A stretch of 64,000 bases of DNA from the NCBI RefSeq assembly GCF_000471965.1, contig NC_022550.1:558001-622000 (forward strand). Reading direction: 5' to 3'. This document shows, in pieces, positions 28,342 to 39,821 of the stretch. Every line of letters starts with the position of its first letter. Positions within the stretch are counted from its first letter, which is position 1. Made by a program: the position numbers and the translations under genes. The notes beneath the pieces are model-generated. The model was given only the letters and a program-made list of their open reading frames with translations, searched no databases and was not told the DNA's origin. Source of the DNA: Blattabacterium sp. (Nauphoeta cinerea) (lineage in GTDB: Bacteria > Bacteroidota > Bacteroidia > Flavobacteriales > Blattabacteriaceae).

Positions 28342-29565
28342 TTACAATTCTAATTTTTTATAAATATTTTCTTCATTTCCTCCCATCAAAAATTTAACAG
28401 GATTTTCTATGGATTCTTTTATAGATACTAAAAATCCTACAGATTCTCTTCCATCAATTATTCTATGATCATAAGATAAAGCTAAGTACATTATAGGACG
28501 TATTTCAATCGAACCATTAATCACTACAGGTCTTTCCATAATTTTATGCATTCCTAATATAGCGCTTTGTGGGGGATTTATAATCGGAGTTGATAACATG
28601 GATCCAAAAACTCCTCCATTAGTAATAGTAAAAGTCCCCCCCGTCATTTCATCTATAGATATTGTTCCATTATGAACTCGTGTTGATAACTTGTATATTT
28701 CTTGTTCTATTCCACGAAATGATAAATATTCTGCATTTCTAATGACAGGGACCATTAATCCTTTAGGACCAGATATGGCAATACTAATATCACAATATTC
28801 AAAATGAATTTTTTCTTCTCCACTAATCGTCGCATTAATATCTGGATAAAGTTGCAGGGCTCTAACACAAGAAAGAGTGAAAAAAGACATAAACCCTAAA
28901 TTGACTCCATGTTTTTTCTTAAAAATATCTTTATATTTTTTTCGAATAATAAAAATCTCTCGCATGTCTACTTCATTAAATGTGGAGAGAGAAGCGGTCT
29001 GATTTTTTGCATTAACTAACCTTTCAGAAATTTTTCTTCTTAAAGAAGAAAGAGGGATACTTGTCTTAGATCTATAAATAGGTCTGTTCATATTAGAAAT
29101 AAAAGATGTTTCATTTTTTTCTAATTTTTCTAAATGAGAAATGCAGTCTTTTTTTGTTATTCTTCCATCTTTTCCAGTTCCTTGAATAGATTCTATAGAA
29201 ATATTTTTTTCATTTAAAATTTTTTTTGAAGCTGGAGAAGGAATTTTGAAAGAAGTTTTGATAGGATCTTTTTCAACAGGATTTTTTTGTTCATAAATAA
29301 CATTTTCTTGTTTTTCTTTTATTTTTTCTTTTGAAGAATCGATAATACATAAAACATCTCCAACTTTTACTCTTTCTCCTTTTTCTATCATTAAAGTAAT
29401 TATTCCATTTTCTTCTGCAGAGATTTCTAAAGTCGCTTTATCTGAATCTATTTCTGCTATTGTTTGGCCTTTATGAACATAATCTCCGTTCTTTACAAGC
29501 CATGCGGAAACTTCAACCTCTGTAATTGATTCTCCTGGAGAAGGGACTTTTATCTGTATTATCAT
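28342..29565 (-). CDS. sucB: Dihydrolipoamide succinyltransferase (E2 of 2-oxoglutarate dehydrogenase)
   Basis: E2 core that transfers the succinyl group to CoA. N-terminal lipoyl domain with [11 protein letters not shown] (lipoylated Lys), an E3-binding segment ([14 protein letters not shown]), and the catalytic domain ending [18 protein letters not shown] with the active-site His and Asp. 407 residues. It follows sucA by 12 bp, so the two are an operon. The E3 (lpd) is outside the window. Confidence 0.95.
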   Translation of the reverse strand: MIIQIKVPSPGESITEVEVSAWLVKNGDYVHKGQTIAEIDSDKATLEISAEENGIITLMIEKGERVKVGDVLCIIDSSKEKIKEKQENVIYEQKNPVEKDPIKTSFKIPSPASKKILNEKNISIESIQGTGKDGRITKKDCISHLEKLEKNETSFISNMNRPIYRSKTSIPLSSLRRKISERLVNAKNQTASLSTFNEVDMREIFIIRKKYKDIFKKKHGVNLGFMSFFTLSCVRALQLYPDINATISGEEKIHFEYCDISIAISGPKGLMVPVIRNAEYLSFRGIEQEIYKLSTRVHNGTISIDEMTGGTFTITNGGVFGSMLSTPIINPPQSAILGMHKIMERPVVINGSIEIRPIMYLALSYDHRIIDGRESVGFLVSIKESIENPVKFLMGGNEENIYKKLEL

Positions 29566-29577
29566 AATTGAAATATT

Positions 29578-32301
29578 TTAAAAAAAAGCTTTTTTTAATA
29601 TTTTATTTTGAATTTTTAAAAAATCAGGATAAGATCCTGTAGATGGACTAGAACTTTCAGATGGAGCTATTAATTTAAATGAAATGATACCTCCTAATTT
29701 ATTTAAAATAAAACTCCATAATCCCATATTTTCTGGTTCTTCTTGCACCCAAAAAATTTCTTTCTTATTTTCATATTTATCTATAAGTTTTTTAATCTCA
29801 TCCATTTTCAATGGATAAATTTGTTCTATCCGAATCAATGCTGTTTTTTCATCTTGAATATATTCTCTTTTGTTCAATAATTCATAATATATTTTACCAG
29901 AGCAAAAAATTAATTTTGTAATTTTATTTACTTTTTTTACATAAGGATCATCTAATATCTCCTGAAATATTCCTGTGGAAAGATCTTTTATTGTGGATAA
30001 ACATTTTGTGTTTCTAAGTAAACTTTTAGGAGTGAAAACGATAAGAGGTTTCCTGAACTTTAATTTCATTTGTCTTCTTATAAGATGATAAAAATTAGAT
30101 GGGGTAGTACAATTAACTACAAATAAATTATTATTTGCGCAAAGTTGTAAATAACGTTCAATACGTGCAGAAGAATGTTCAGGCCCTTGCCCCTCATATC
30201 CATGAGGAAGTAACAATACAATTCCATTTCTAATTTTCCATTTCTTTTCTCCAGAAGAAATATATTGATCTATAATGATTTGTCCCCCGTTTCCAAAATC
30301 TCCAAATTGAGCTTCCCACAAAGTTAAAACATGAGGAGAACACATGGCATATCCGTAATCAAAGCCTAAAACTCCATATTCTGAAAGAGGAGAATTCAAA
30401 ACTTGTATTTTTCCTTGTTTTTCACAAATTTGGTTCAGAAGAATAATTTCTTCTTCTTTCTCTGTTTTAATAACAGCATGACGTTGAGAAAATGTGCCTC
30501 TTGCTACATCTTCTCCTGATAAACGAATATGATATCCTTCATATAAAAGTGACCCATAAGCTAATAATTCCGCCATACTCCAGTCCACCAATTCTTTTTT
30601 TATCATTTCTAATCTTTTTCTAAAAATGAATTCCGTTTTTCTAAAAAATTTCTTCTCTTTGGGAAGGGAAAAAATTTTATGGGATATTTTTATAATTTTT
30701 TCGATAGAAAATCGTGTATCTACTTCTTTTAAAATTTCTTCATTATTAAACACGATAGGAATATCTTTCCATTCTTCTTCTAAAAAAGAATTCAACACAT
30801 TCCATTTAATGTGATTGGCCTCATGATATTTCACATTAAGAATATTTTCATATTCCTTTTTCATATTTTTTATATCATTATGACTGACAATTTTATCTTT
30901 TTCCAATTTTGTTTTATATAATTCATAAGAATTAGTATGTTTTGAAATAACTTTATATAAAGAAGGTTGAGTAAATCTAGGTTCATCTCCTTCATTATGT
31001 CCATATTTTCTATACCCCAATAAATCTATAAAAATATCTTCTTGATAACGCATTCTAAAATCTACAGCAAAATAAATAGCTCGAATAACAGATTCCACAT
31101 CATCAGCGTTTACATGCAGCACTGGTGACATAAGTATTTTAGCTATATCAGTGCAATACATACTGGAACGACCTTCACTAGGATTTGTGGTAAATCCTAT
31201 TTGATTATTAATTACAATATGAATTGTCCCTCCAGTTTTGTATCCTTTTAATTGAGATAATTGAAGGACTTCATATACAATTCCTTGACCGGATAAAGCT
31301 GCATCTCCATGTATTAAAATAGGAATAATTTTATTGGTATTTTGATTATAAGTAATATCTATTTTGGCACGTGTAATTCCTTCTACAATAGCATCCACAG
31401 ATTCTAAATGAGAAGGGTTAGGGACTAAATTTAGTTTAATATATTTACCTTTGCGAGTTTTTCTTTTTTTAGAAAATCCTAAATGATATTTAACATCGCC
31501 AGAAAAATTTTTTTCTTTATATTCTTTTCCTTGAAATTCAATAAATATCTGAGAGTAATTTTTTTCAAAAAAATTAGAAAGAATATTCAAACGACCTCTG
31601 TGTGACATTCCAATTATAAATTCTTCTGTGAGATATCTGTCGGATGTATATTCTATCATTTCTTCTAATGCAGGTAACGTGGATTCATTTCCTTCTATAG
31701 AAAATCTTTTTTGACCTACAAATTTTGTATGAATAAAATTTTCAAAAGTAACAGCTTCATTTAATTTTTTCAAAAAAAACTTTTTTTCTTCTGTAGAAAA
31801 TTGTAATTTTTCTTTAAAAAACCATTTTTCAATCCAATGAATTTTTTCAGGATCAGAAATATACATATATTCTATTCCTATAGATCCACAATAAATCTTT
31901 TTTAAATGATGAATTATATTTCTTAACGAAGTTTTCCCTATCCCTATTAATTTTCCAACATTAAAATATGTATCTAATTCTTTTTCAGATAATCCAAAAT
32001 TCATCAAATCTAAAGAATGGATATGCTTTTTTCTATTTTGTAAAATAGGATTTGTATTTGTGAAAAAATGGCCTCTTTTTCTATAAGCATGAATTAAATC
32101 ATATACTAAAAATTCTTTTTGTATATCTTTTGATTCTATAACATTTTGAATATTTTTATAGTTTTCTTTTCCAAAATCAAATCCATGAAAAAAGGCACTC
32201 CAACTTGATTCTATTGAATTAGGATTTTCTTTATATTTATTATATAGAAATTCTATATCTTTAAAATGAATGGCATTTAGAAAAGAATATCTATCATTCA
32301 T
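29578..32301 (-). CDS. sucA: 2-oxoglutarate dehydrogenase E1
   Basis: Thiamine-diphosphate-dependent E1 that decarboxylates 2-oxoglutarate. The N-terminus ends the E2-interaction peptide in SSWSAFFHGFDF; ThDP-binding HGDAALSGQGIVYE and NNQIGFTTNPSEGRSS, and SGEDVARGTFSQRHAV are conserved. 907 residues, close to E. coli SucA. The ThDP it needs could come through ThiN (about 54.3 kb). Upstream partner of sucB. Confidence 0.96.
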   Translation of the reverse strand: MNDRYSFLNAIHFKDIEFLYNKYKENPNSIESSWSAFFHGFDFGKENYKNIQNVIESKDIQKEFLVYDLIHAYRKRGHFFTNTNPILQNRKKHIHSLDLMNFGLSEKELDTYFNVGKLIGIGKTSLRNIIHHLKKIYCGSIGIEYMYISDPEKIHWIEKWFFKEKLQFSTEEKKFFLKKLNEAVTFENFIHTKFVGQKRFSIEGNESTLPALEEMIEYTSDRYLTEEFIIGMSHRGRLNILSNFFEKNYSQIFIEFQGKEYKEKNFSGDVKYHLGFSKKRKTRKGKYIKLNLVPNPSHLESVDAIVEGITRAKIDITYNQNTNKIIPILIHGDAALSGQGIVYEVLQLSQLKGYKTGGTIHIVINNQIGFTTNPSEGRSSMYCTDIAKILMSPVLHVNADDVESVIRAIYFAVDFRMRYQEDIFIDLLGYRKYGHNEGDEPRFTQPSLYKVISKHTNSYELYKTKLEKDKIVSHNDIKNMKKEYENILNVKYHEANHIKWNVLNSFLEEEWKDIPIVFNNEEILKEVDTRFSIEKIIKISHKIFSLPKEKKFFRKTEFIFRKRLEMIKKELVDWSMAELLAYGSLLYEGYHIRLSGEDVARGTFSQRHAVIKTEKEEEIILLNQICEKQGKIQVLNSPLSEYGVLGFDYGYAMCSPHVLTLWEAQFGDFGNGGQIIIDQYISSGEKKWKIRNGIVLLLPHGYEGQGPEHSSARIERYLQLCANNNLFVVNCTTPSNFYHLIRRQMKLKFRKPLIVFTPKSLLRNTKCLSTIKDLSTGIFQEILDDPYVKKVNKITKLIFCSGKIYYELLNKREYIQDEKTALIRIEQIYPLKMDEIKKLIDKYENKKEIFWVQEEPENMGLWSFILNKLGGIISFKLIAPSESSSPSTGSYPDFLKIQNKILKKAFF

Positions 32302-32351
32302 ATACTCATTTTTTTATTTCAAATTTAAGCATTTTAAATATCTATCAAAGT

Positions 32352-35030
32352 TTATTGATGATTTAAATGATTCTGACACGCAATTGCATCTTTTAAAATT
32401 AAATTCAATCCATCTTTTTTAGTCCCTATAGCTGTAGCGAAAGAAGAATTACCCCAATATTTTCCATGTATATAAGCAGCCATATCACATATAATCTTAT
32501 GAGCATGAATATTATTATTTTTGATAACAAAATCAGAAATAGATATAAAAATAATCACTTTTTTATTTTTTGTAAACCCTATAATCATAAACAAATTATT
32601 TATCTCATGTCTTAAGTCTAAGACTACTTTTCTCATAATATTTATTTCTTTTTCTTCATGAGGATCAATTTCACATATGTATTTTATAGAAGATGATAAT
32701 TGTATTGCTTTCAAAGAATATTCTTTTTTTAATATTTTTATTTTCTGTAAATTTATTTTGGATATTTCTTGTTTTAATTTTTCATTAGATTTTTGCAAAA
32801 TTAACAAACTTTTTATGGGAGATTCTGGGGATTTCATTATCTTTTTCAAAGATTGATATTGATCACGAATAGATTTCAAATGTTGAACAGCTTTTTTAGC
32901 AGTTATAGCTTTAATTCTACGTATTCCATGTGATATAGAAGATTCTGATAATATTTCAAAAATATGAATTAATCCAGTACGTTTAACATGTGTCCCAATA
33001 CATAATTCAGAAGATTTCCCAAAAGTAATAATTCTAACCTTTTGTTTATATTTCTCTTGAAATATTTCATTTATCCCATGAAAATCAAATGAAGTATTTT
33101 TTTTAGCTTCTTGTAAAGAATTAAACGTTTTTATTTCTAATAAAAGATCAGAAAAAATTAGTTCCTGAACGAAATTTTCTATTTCGTTTAATTCTTGATA
33201 TGTTATTTTTTTATAATGAGAAAAATCAAATCTTAGATAATCGTCTCCTACATAAGAGCCTTTTTGTTGAATATGATCTCCTAAAACTTTTTTTAAAGAA
33301 AAATGTAGTAAATGAGTAGAAGTATGATTTTTTTCTATTTTTGATCTTCTATTTTGATTTATGATGGCTTTAAAAGAAGAAAAAATATTTGAAGGTAATA
33401 TTTGAACATGATGTATAATAATGGAATTTTCAATTTTAGTATCGAACACATCAATTTTTTCAAATTCATTTTTTATAATGCCCACATCTCCCAATTGTCC
33501 TCCACCTTCAGGATAAAAAGGGGTCTGAGAAAAAACTAATTCATAATAATGAATTTTTTTTAATTTATTTTCTACTTCCCTATATTTTAATATTAAAATA
33601 TCACATTCTGTACAATTATATCCTACGAAATTTTGATTGATATGAAAATTATCATGGATTTTAATCCAATCTTTTTTTATCATTGAGTTATTTTCTTTTT
33701 GGGATCTTTCTTTTTGTTCTAACAATTTTTTTTGAAATGATTTTTCATCAATAGATAAATTACTATTTTCAACTAATATTTTAGATAATTTTATAGGAAA
33801 TCCATAAGTATCGTGTAATTTAAAAATTTTCTTTCCATCAACAATTTTTTCTTTTTTTTCTTTATGTTTATTAATTATATGTTGAACTTTTTTGCTTCCT
33901 TTTTCAATTACATTGAGAAAGGATAATTCTTCTTCATTGATAATGTATTGTATATATTTTTTTTTCTTTTCTAATTCTGGGAAAGAACTTTTCATTTCTC
34001 TTACCAAAGAATTGACAAATTGATAAATAAAAGGTTTTTTTTGATCAAAAAAACGTCTGGCACAAATAACGGACCTCCTTAGTATTTTTCGAATCACATA
34101 ACCGGCCCCATTATGGGATGGTAATTGCCCATCTGAAATAGAAAAAACAATAGCCCTTAAATGATCTGCTATAATCCGTAAAGACACTTTTTGATCAAAA
34201 TTCTTTTCATTATAAATATTTCCTAAATAATCTTTTATATCTTGAATAATAGGATAAAAAATATCAGTTTCATAACTAGAAACTTTTCCTTGTAAAACCA
34301 TACATAATCTTTCCAACCCCATTCCTGTATCTACATGTTTTGTAGAAAGTTTTTTTAATGTTCCATCTGATTTTCGTATAAATTCTATAAAAACAAGATT
34401 CCAAATTTCTATTACTTTAGGATGTTTTTTGTTAATTAGATATTTACCAGGCAATACTTGTTTTTCTTTATCATTACGTAAATCTATATGAATCTCTGAA
34501 CAAGGACCACAAGGGCCTGTTAATCCCATTTCCCAAAAGTTATCTTTTTTTCCAAAAAAAAGAATATTCTTTTCGTCAATTAAAGTTCTCCAATATTTGA
34601 AAGTTTCCTTATCCATAGATAGGTTATCTTCTTGATCTCCAACAAAAACAGATACATAAATATTTTTATTGGGAATATTATATACTTTGATTAATAATTC
34701 CCAAGCCCATTCTATGGTTTCTTTCCTAGAATAATCCCCAAAAGACCAATTCCCTAACATTTCGAACATTGTATGATGATAATTGTCATATCCCACATTT
34801 TCTAAATCATTATGTTTTCCAGTTATTCTAAGACATTTTTGAATATTCGCAATTCTAGGATACTCAGGTTTTACATGCCCTAAAAAATAGTCTTTAAAAG
34901 GATTCATTCCGGCATTAACAAAAAAAATAGAAGGATCATTTTTTGAATAAATAGGATAAGAAGGAATGATTTTGTGTTCTTTTTTTTGAAAAAAATTGAG
35001 AAAAGTATCTTTTATAAATTTATATTTCAT
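32352..35030 (-). CDS. alaS: Alanyl-tRNA synthetase
   Basis: Class II synthetase charging tRNA-Ala. N-terminal motif FINAGMNPFKD-like (FFVNAGMNPFKDYF), GPCGPCSEIHID, editing-domain zinc motif HTSTHLLH with CIGTHVKRTG downstream, and a C-terminal oligomerisation domain. 892 residues, full length; the C-Ala part is divergent, rich in Lys and Ile. It lies 50 bp upstream of sucA in the same direction. Confidence 0.96.
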   Translation of the reverse strand: MKYKFIKDTFLNFFQKKEHKIIPSYPIYSKNDPSIFFVNAGMNPFKDYFLGHVKPEYPRIANIQKCLRITGKHNDLENVGYDNYHHTMFEMLGNWSFGDYSRKETIEWAWELLIKVYNIPNKNIYVSVFVGDQEDNLSMDKETFKYWRTLIDEKNILFFGKKDNFWEMGLTGPCGPCSEIHIDLRNDKEKQVLPGKYLINKKHPKVIEIWNLVFIEFIRKSDGTLKKLSTKHVDTGMGLERLCMVLQGKVSSYETDIFYPIIQDIKDYLGNIYNEKNFDQKVSLRIIADHLRAIVFSISDGQLPSHNGAGYVIRKILRRSVICARRFFDQKKPFIYQFVNSLVREMKSSFPELEKKKKYIQYIINEEELSFLNVIEKGSKKVQHIINKHKEKKEKIVDGKKIFKLHDTYGFPIKLSKILVENSNLSIDEKSFQKKLLEQKERSQKENNSMIKKDWIKIHDNFHINQNFVGYNCTECDILILKYREVENKLKKIHYYELVFSQTPFYPEGGGQLGDVGIIKNEFEKIDVFDTKIENSIIIHHVQILPSNIFSSFKAIINQNRRSKIEKNHTSTHLLHFSLKKVLGDHIQQKGSYVGDDYLRFDFSHYKKITYQELNEIENFVQELIFSDLLLEIKTFNSLQEAKKNTSFDFHGINEIFQEKYKQKVRIITFGKSSELCIGTHVKRTGLIHIFEILSESSISHGIRRIKAITAKKAVQHLKSIRDQYQSLKKIMKSPESPIKSLLILQKSNEKLKQEISKINLQKIKILKKEYSLKAIQLSSSIKYICEIDPHEEKEINIMRKVVLDLRHEINNLFMIIGFTKNKKVIIFISISDFVIKNNNIHAHKIICDMAAYIHGKYWGNSSFATAIGTKKDGLNLILKDAIACQNHLNHQ

Positions 35031-35048
35031 TTCATTATATTTGTATTT

Positions 35049-35849
35049 TTATAAATGATTTCCTGTATATCTGTACTTTGGAGATTGTTCTATAGCATCC
35101 ATAATTTTTTCCATTATGAAATCTGTTGTATCTTTTTTCAAATCTAATTGAATTGGTTTTTTAAATTTCATTTTTTGCAAAACTCCTTTTTTTTTAATAC
35201 GAATTCCTTTTTTATCATAAGCTTTCTGAAATCCATCTATCACAATAGGAACAACAATAGGGTTATACTTTCTGATTACATGAACGATTCCTCTTCGTCC
35301 TGGAGCAAAAGCTTGAGTTGTTCCTTGTGGAAAAGTGATTAACCAACCATCATTGATAGCTATTCCCATACGATTAATTTCAGATACTATATCTGGAGCG
35401 ATCAACTTTTTTTTCTTTTTTATCCAAGTTCTTGTTACAGTAATCCCTCCTGAATAAGTAAATAATTTTGTTAAAAACCCTTGATTCATAGTTTCTTTTT
35501 CTGCAACATAATATAAATTAACTTTAGGATTTAAGAGATAAATAGGGTTTTTAATACTATTGATAAAACCATTTTTTACGCTACAAAATACATGAAACAT
35601 AGCAAAAACATCGGCAAAATAAGTTTGATGATTAGATACAAAAAGAACTTTTTTATCAGGTAAATCTTTTATATATTCAGTTCCTTCTAAATGTAACTGA
35701 TTGAATCCATTATAACGATTGTAAGAAATGCATCCAAAAGTAAAAATTAAAAAACGTTTTATGAAATGCAAATTTCCAAATGCATCTCTAAATAGAGTAC
35801 TTTCTTTTTTTCTTAAATGTTTTTTAAAAAAATACGAATGAAAATTCAC
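35049..35849 (-). CDS. plsC: 1-acyl-sn-glycerol-3-phosphate acyltransferase family protein
   Basis: Membrane acyltransferase of the PlsC superfamily, making phosphatidic acid or a related lipid. The catalytic HX4D is in SNHQTYFADVF; ITFPQGTTQAFAPGRRGI matches the glycerol-phosphate block (usually FPEGTR; here FPQGTT, so the conserved Glu is Gln). 266 residues. The frame opens only at a GTG (35849), 3 nt after the ccsBA stop codon, so a GTG start coupled to ccsBA is likely. Confidence 0.83.
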   Translation of the reverse strand: MNFHSYFFKKHLRKKESTLFRDAFGNLHFIKRFLIFTFGCISYNRYNGFNQLHLEGTEYIKDLPDKKVLFVSNHQTYFADVFAMFHVFCSVKNGFINSIKNPIYLLNPKVNLYYVAEKETMNQGFLTKLFTYSGGITVTRTWIKKKKKLIAPDIVSEINRMGIAINDGWLITFPQGTTQAFAPGRRGIVHVIRKYNPIVVPIVIDGFQKAYDKKGIRIKKKGVLQKMKFKKPIQLDLKKDTTDFIMEKIMDAIEQSPKYRYTGNHL

Positions 35850-35852
35850 TGT

Positions 35853-38800
35853 TTATTTATTATATGTTTTTATTTTATAAAATTTGAATGAATAATAAGA
35901 TAAAATAGTGATAATTAATAAAACTAACAAACTATAATATATCCAATGAGGAATAGAAATAGGATCTCCTTTTGCATAAGAATGTAATCCTGATAAATAA
36001 TAATTTACTCCAAAATAAGTCATTAAAATCGAACTAACTGATAATATACTGGAAAAGTTAAAAAAAAATATGCTTTTTAAATATGGAATTAAACGAATAT
36101 GCAATACAAAAGCATAAACCATTATACTAATCAAAGCCCAAGTTTCCTTAGGGTCCCAGCTCCAATAACGTCCCCAACTATTGTTGGCCCAAACTGAACC
36201 TAAAAAAGTTCCTATGGTTAATAAAAAAAGCCCTATAGTCAAACATATTTCATTAATAATAGTCAATTTTTCAATATGGATATGAATGATGTCACTATAA
36301 TTACGAAAACATGCTTTTAATATAAAAAAAAGCAATACTAAAAAACCCAAAAATGCTCCTGTTAAAAAGAAACCATAACTTGATGTTATTGTTGCTACAT
36401 GTATAATTAACCAATGAGATTTTAAAACTGGAACCAAATTGGTGATTTCTGGATCCATCACATTTCCATGTGCGACCATTAATAAAATGGATGCAATTAA
36501 AGCTGTAATTCCTGAAACAAATTTATTTTTATAGAATAAAAAACCTATCCCGATTAAACTCCAACTTATAAAAAGTACAGATTCATATCCGTTAGTCCAT
36601 GGTGCATGTCCAGAAATATACCATCTAGAAATTAGACCTAAAAAATTTAAAATAAACAGAACGAATAAAATGAAAATAAATATTCTAGAAAAAAAATACA
36701 TCCATTTTTTTTGGAAAAAAATTAGAAAAAAAGAATTCATAATAATAATTCCTCCAAAAAAAGCATATAAAAAAGATAATACATAGAATATATTTAATTT
36801 ATTATAAATAATTTCTACAAATATTTTATTTTCTGAAGGCAAAATAGATTTTGCATATTTAAGTTGATGTAATCGTATTTTTTGAATTTCATTATCTGCG
36901 ATGTTCCAATTTTTTTCATTATGAGACAATAACAGAGATTTTAGATAATTATTAAACATAGATAAACCTAAAGAATTCAATTTATTCGAAGTTGAAATCC
37001 AACTAGACCAAGTATGATTTTTATCATGAGGAATAGGAAAAATACGAATATATTTTCCTTGAAAAATTTCATGTATAATTCCCACACGTTCACTAAGATT
37101 TAGCACGGCTTTATCGTATTCATTTCTTTGAGTCGGATTTTTCGAAAAAGCTCGTTCATAGTCTTCTTGTAAAAGAAATTTTAGCTTTGAAGTTTTGGGA
37201 TCTATAAAATATAAATCAATAAGGGAAACGTAAAATTGTTTATTTGCCTTTATTTTTTTTAAAAATTTATGTCCTCCTTTTTTATCGACTTTAATAAAAG
37301 GAATTTTTGTCCAGAAGATATTATCTTGATGTATAGATATAAACCATTGGTTTGGATCTAAACTTCCTATGGAATCTTTTTTGTGTATTTTTCTAAGTAA
37401 TTCAATTGCAATCGTATTAATAGGTTTAATTCTTCCTTTATAATCTTGTACTAATAAACGTCCAAAATTTTCACTATGTTTTTTGGGGATATGAATTCCA
37501 TCAAAAACATCTTCTAAAGGAATTTTTTTAAATTCATGGATTTGAGAAAATACCAAATTATGGGGATTGAACAACATGAATACAATAAATAATAAAATTG
37601 AATAGTTTTTATAAGATAAATCCTTCAATTTTTTTTTTAGATAACTAAATCTAGTTCCTTTCCAAAATAAAGTTAAAAACATTCCTATACTCATAAAAAT
37701 ATAACCTATATAGGAAAAGAATGTCCCTAAATAATCATTATTAACAAAAAAATGAGTTCCTTTTCCATCTGGATCGTATCCTGACTGAAAAAATCTAAAT
37801 CCTTTATAATTTAAAACATGATTCATGTAAATGAAATGATTTTTTCTCTCGCTTTTATCTATTAATGTTATATCACTCATAAAAGAAGATGGAAATTCAG
37901 AACCTGGATAATTTTCTATTTTGAATCTATTCAATTTCAAAAAAAAAGGAAGATTCCAAAAAATTGAACCATATCCAATGGATATTTTATAATTTTTAAA
38001 AAAGAAAGTAGGGCTCATATTTGTTGTATTTTCTCCTCCTAAAAATGTTACTAATTTGGATTGATTCTTGAAAAAAATTCTTGCTGTAATAGCACTTAAT
38101 TGGTTCTTTTCTTCATAATTATTGCATGATTTTACATATTTTAATTTTCCTTCTACAACCCCTTCAGGAATAACCCATTGCATCAATTCATTATTTTTAT
38201 CAATTTTCATTTGATACAAATGTTTTATTTTTAATACATTATATTCATTTTTTAACAAAGAACTAATTTGTTGATTGATCATGTTCATACTTTTTCCCGA
38301 AAAAGATGATTTTATATAAAGTTTATTTTTCTTTTCTAAAAGAATAATTCCAAAAGGAATTTTCTTATTAAAAGAAAATAAAATGCCATTCACGTTTGTA
38401 ACTCCCCCACTTTTAACAAAATGTTCTGTTCTTTCTTTTTGATTTGTTGAAACTATTCTTATAATTTTTTCTACAGGTTTTTCTTTTGATAAAAAAATTT
38501 TTGCGCATGGGATATAATCTATAATTTTTATTTTCAAAGGATTTTCTTGAAAAAAAAATTCCTTCTGATATTCTTTATGAAAAGAAGAAAAAATATAAGG
38601 ATCATGATAAAATTTACTGTAAGATCCTTGACTTATCTTTAATTTTATGTAATTTCTACTAGAAAGTATTTTTCCATTTGTTTCTCCTTCCCTTATAGAC
38701 ATCGTCCCTTCAAAACTAAAATATCTAGAAAAAATACCTCCAATAAAAATTAATATAAATGATAGATGAAAAATTAATAAAGGGAATTTTTTGTAAGTCC

Positions 38801-39014
38801 ATAATTTATATTTATATATATTTCCCATTAGATTGATTATGATAAATAACATGATACTTTCAAACCAAATAGATTCATAAATAAATATTTTTGCCACATT
38901 TGTGGAATACTTCTTTTCTATAAAAGTAGCTATAGCCATAGATAAGGCTAACAATAAAAATAAAAAAGAAGTAATTTTTGTGGAGAAAAGAATTTTTTTT
39001 AATGTTTTTCGCAT
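35853..39014 (-). CDS. ccsBA: System II cytochrome c synthase, CcsB-CcsA fusion (ResB-ResC)
   Basis: Exports heme and ligates it to CXXCH apocytochromes. The N-terminal half is ResB/CcsB-like with four helices and a large periplasmic part; the C-terminal half is CcsA with the heme-handling WWD-type motif ANNSWGRYWSWDPKETWAL and conserved His (HGNVMDPE, HVATITSSYG). 1053 residues, as in fused Bacteroidetes and epsilonproteobacterial proteins. Clients in the window are ActA (six sites) and ActE (one). Confidence 0.94.
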   Translation of the reverse strand: MRKTLKKILFSTKITSFLFLLLALSMAIATFIEKKYSTNVAKIFIYESIWFESIMLFIIINLMGNIYKYKLWTYKKFPLLIFHLSFILIFIGGIFSRYFSFEGTMSIREGETNGKILSSRNYIKLKISQGSYSKFYHDPYIFSSFHKEYQKEFFFQENPLKIKIIDYIPCAKIFLSKEKPVEKIIRIVSTNQKERTEHFVKSGGVTNVNGILFSFNKKIPFGIILLEKKNKLYIKSSFSGKSMNMINQQISSLLKNEYNVLKIKHLYQMKIDKNNELMQWVIPEGVVEGKLKYVKSCNNYEEKNQLSAITARIFFKNQSKLVTFLGGENTTNMSPTFFFKNYKISIGYGSIFWNLPFFLKLNRFKIENYPGSEFPSSFMSDITLIDKSERKNHFIYMNHVLNYKGFRFFQSGYDPDGKGTHFFVNNDYLGTFFSYIGYIFMSIGMFLTLFWKGTRFSYLKKKLKDLSYKNYSILLFIVFMLFNPHNLVFSQIHEFKKIPLEDVFDGIHIPKKHSENFGRLLVQDYKGRIKPINTIAIELLRKIHKKDSIGSLDPNQWFISIHQDNIFWTKIPFIKVDKKGGHKFLKKIKANKQFYVSLIDLYFIDPKTSKLKFLLQEDYERAFSKNPTQRNEYDKAVLNLSERVGIIHEIFQGKYIRIFPIPHDKNHTWSSWISTSNKLNSLGLSMFNNYLKSLLLSHNEKNWNIADNEIQKIRLHQLKYAKSILPSENKIFVEIIYNKLNIFYVLSFLYAFFGGIIIMNSFFLIFFQKKWMYFFSRIFIFILFVLFILNFLGLISRWYISGHAPWTNGYESVLFISWSLIGIGFLFYKNKFVSGITALIASILLMVAHGNVMDPEITNLVPVLKSHWLIIHVATITSSYGFFLTGAFLGFLVLLFFILKACFRNYSDIIHIHIEKLTIINEICLTIGLFLLTIGTFLGSVWANNSWGRYWSWDPKETWALISIMVYAFVLHIRLIPYLKSIFFFNFSSILSVSSILMTYFGVNYYLSGLHSYAKGDPISIPHWIYYSLLVLLIITILSYYSFKFYKIKTYNK

Positions 39015-39038
39015 TGACTTGTTTGTATTTTTTTTTAT

Positions 39039-39821
39039 TTATTCATATATAATTAGTTCATCATAAGCTAGATATACATTATTAGGTAATTGTGTTTCAA
39101 TTTCTTCGTGAAATCCAAATGTATGGCTAATATGTGTCAAATAAGTTTTTTTAGGAGAAATTTTTTGAATGATATTCAAAGTGTCAGAAAGCATGAAAGG
39201 AAAAGGGTTTTTTTCTGCTTTTTTTAATATGTTTCTTAACACATTTAAGACTAAAACATTTATCCCTTTTAATTGTTGTATGGTTTGAATAGGAATTGTA
39301 CTAGCATCTGTGATATACGCAAAATTTCCTATACGAAATCCTAGAATAGGAAGATGTCCATGCCATATAAACAAAGGAAAAATTTTTGAATTCTCCACTA
39401 AGAAAAAATCTTTGTAATTATCTAACTCATGTGAAAAAATTTTTGAAACATTTGATTTTTTATTTTCAGAAAAAATATAAAAAAATCTTTTTTTTAAATT
39501 TTCTATAACTCTACGTAATCCATAAATAGAAATAGGCGTATTCATATTAAAATTAATTGGTCTTATATCGTCTAATCCACCTATATGATCTTGATGTTCA
39601 TGTGTCATAAAAATAGCATTCAATTTTTCATAATTGCTTCTTAACATTTGATAACGAAAGTCTGGACCACAATCTATCAAGAAATTTTTTTGATCTTTTT
39701 CAATTAAAACAGAGCATCTAAGTCTTTTATCTTTTGAATTTTTAGATAAACATACCGGATGTTTAGATCCAATGACGGGAATTCCTTGAGAAGTTCCGGT
39801 CCCCAAAAAAGTAATTTTCAT
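39039..39821 (-). CDS. MBL-fold metallohydrolase (PhnP/RNase Z-like)
   Basis: Metallo-beta-lactamase-fold hydrolase. [15 protein letters not shown] at the N-terminus, [11 protein letters not shown], and the di-metal motif [13 protein letters not shown] are complete; further ligands in FIWHGH, ITDAS and THISHTFG. 260 residues, the common Bacteroidetes PhnP-like length. The substrate is not known; PhnP homologues act on cyclic phosphodiesters. It overlaps the end of recA by 4 bp, so it is translationally coupled to it. Confidence 0.87.
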   Translation of the reverse strand: MKITFLGTGTSQGIPVIGSKHPVCLSKNSKDKRLRCSVLIEKDQKNFLIDCGPDFRYQMLRSNYEKLNAIFMTHEHQDHIGGLDDIRPINFNMNTPISIYGLRRVIENLKKRFFYIFSENKKSNVSKIFSHELDNYKDFFLVENSKIFPLFIWHGHLPILGFRIGNFAYITDASTIPIQTIQQLKGINVLVLNVLRNILKKAEKNPFPFMLSDTLNIIQKISPKKTYLTHISHTFGFHEEIETQLPNNVYLAYDELIIYE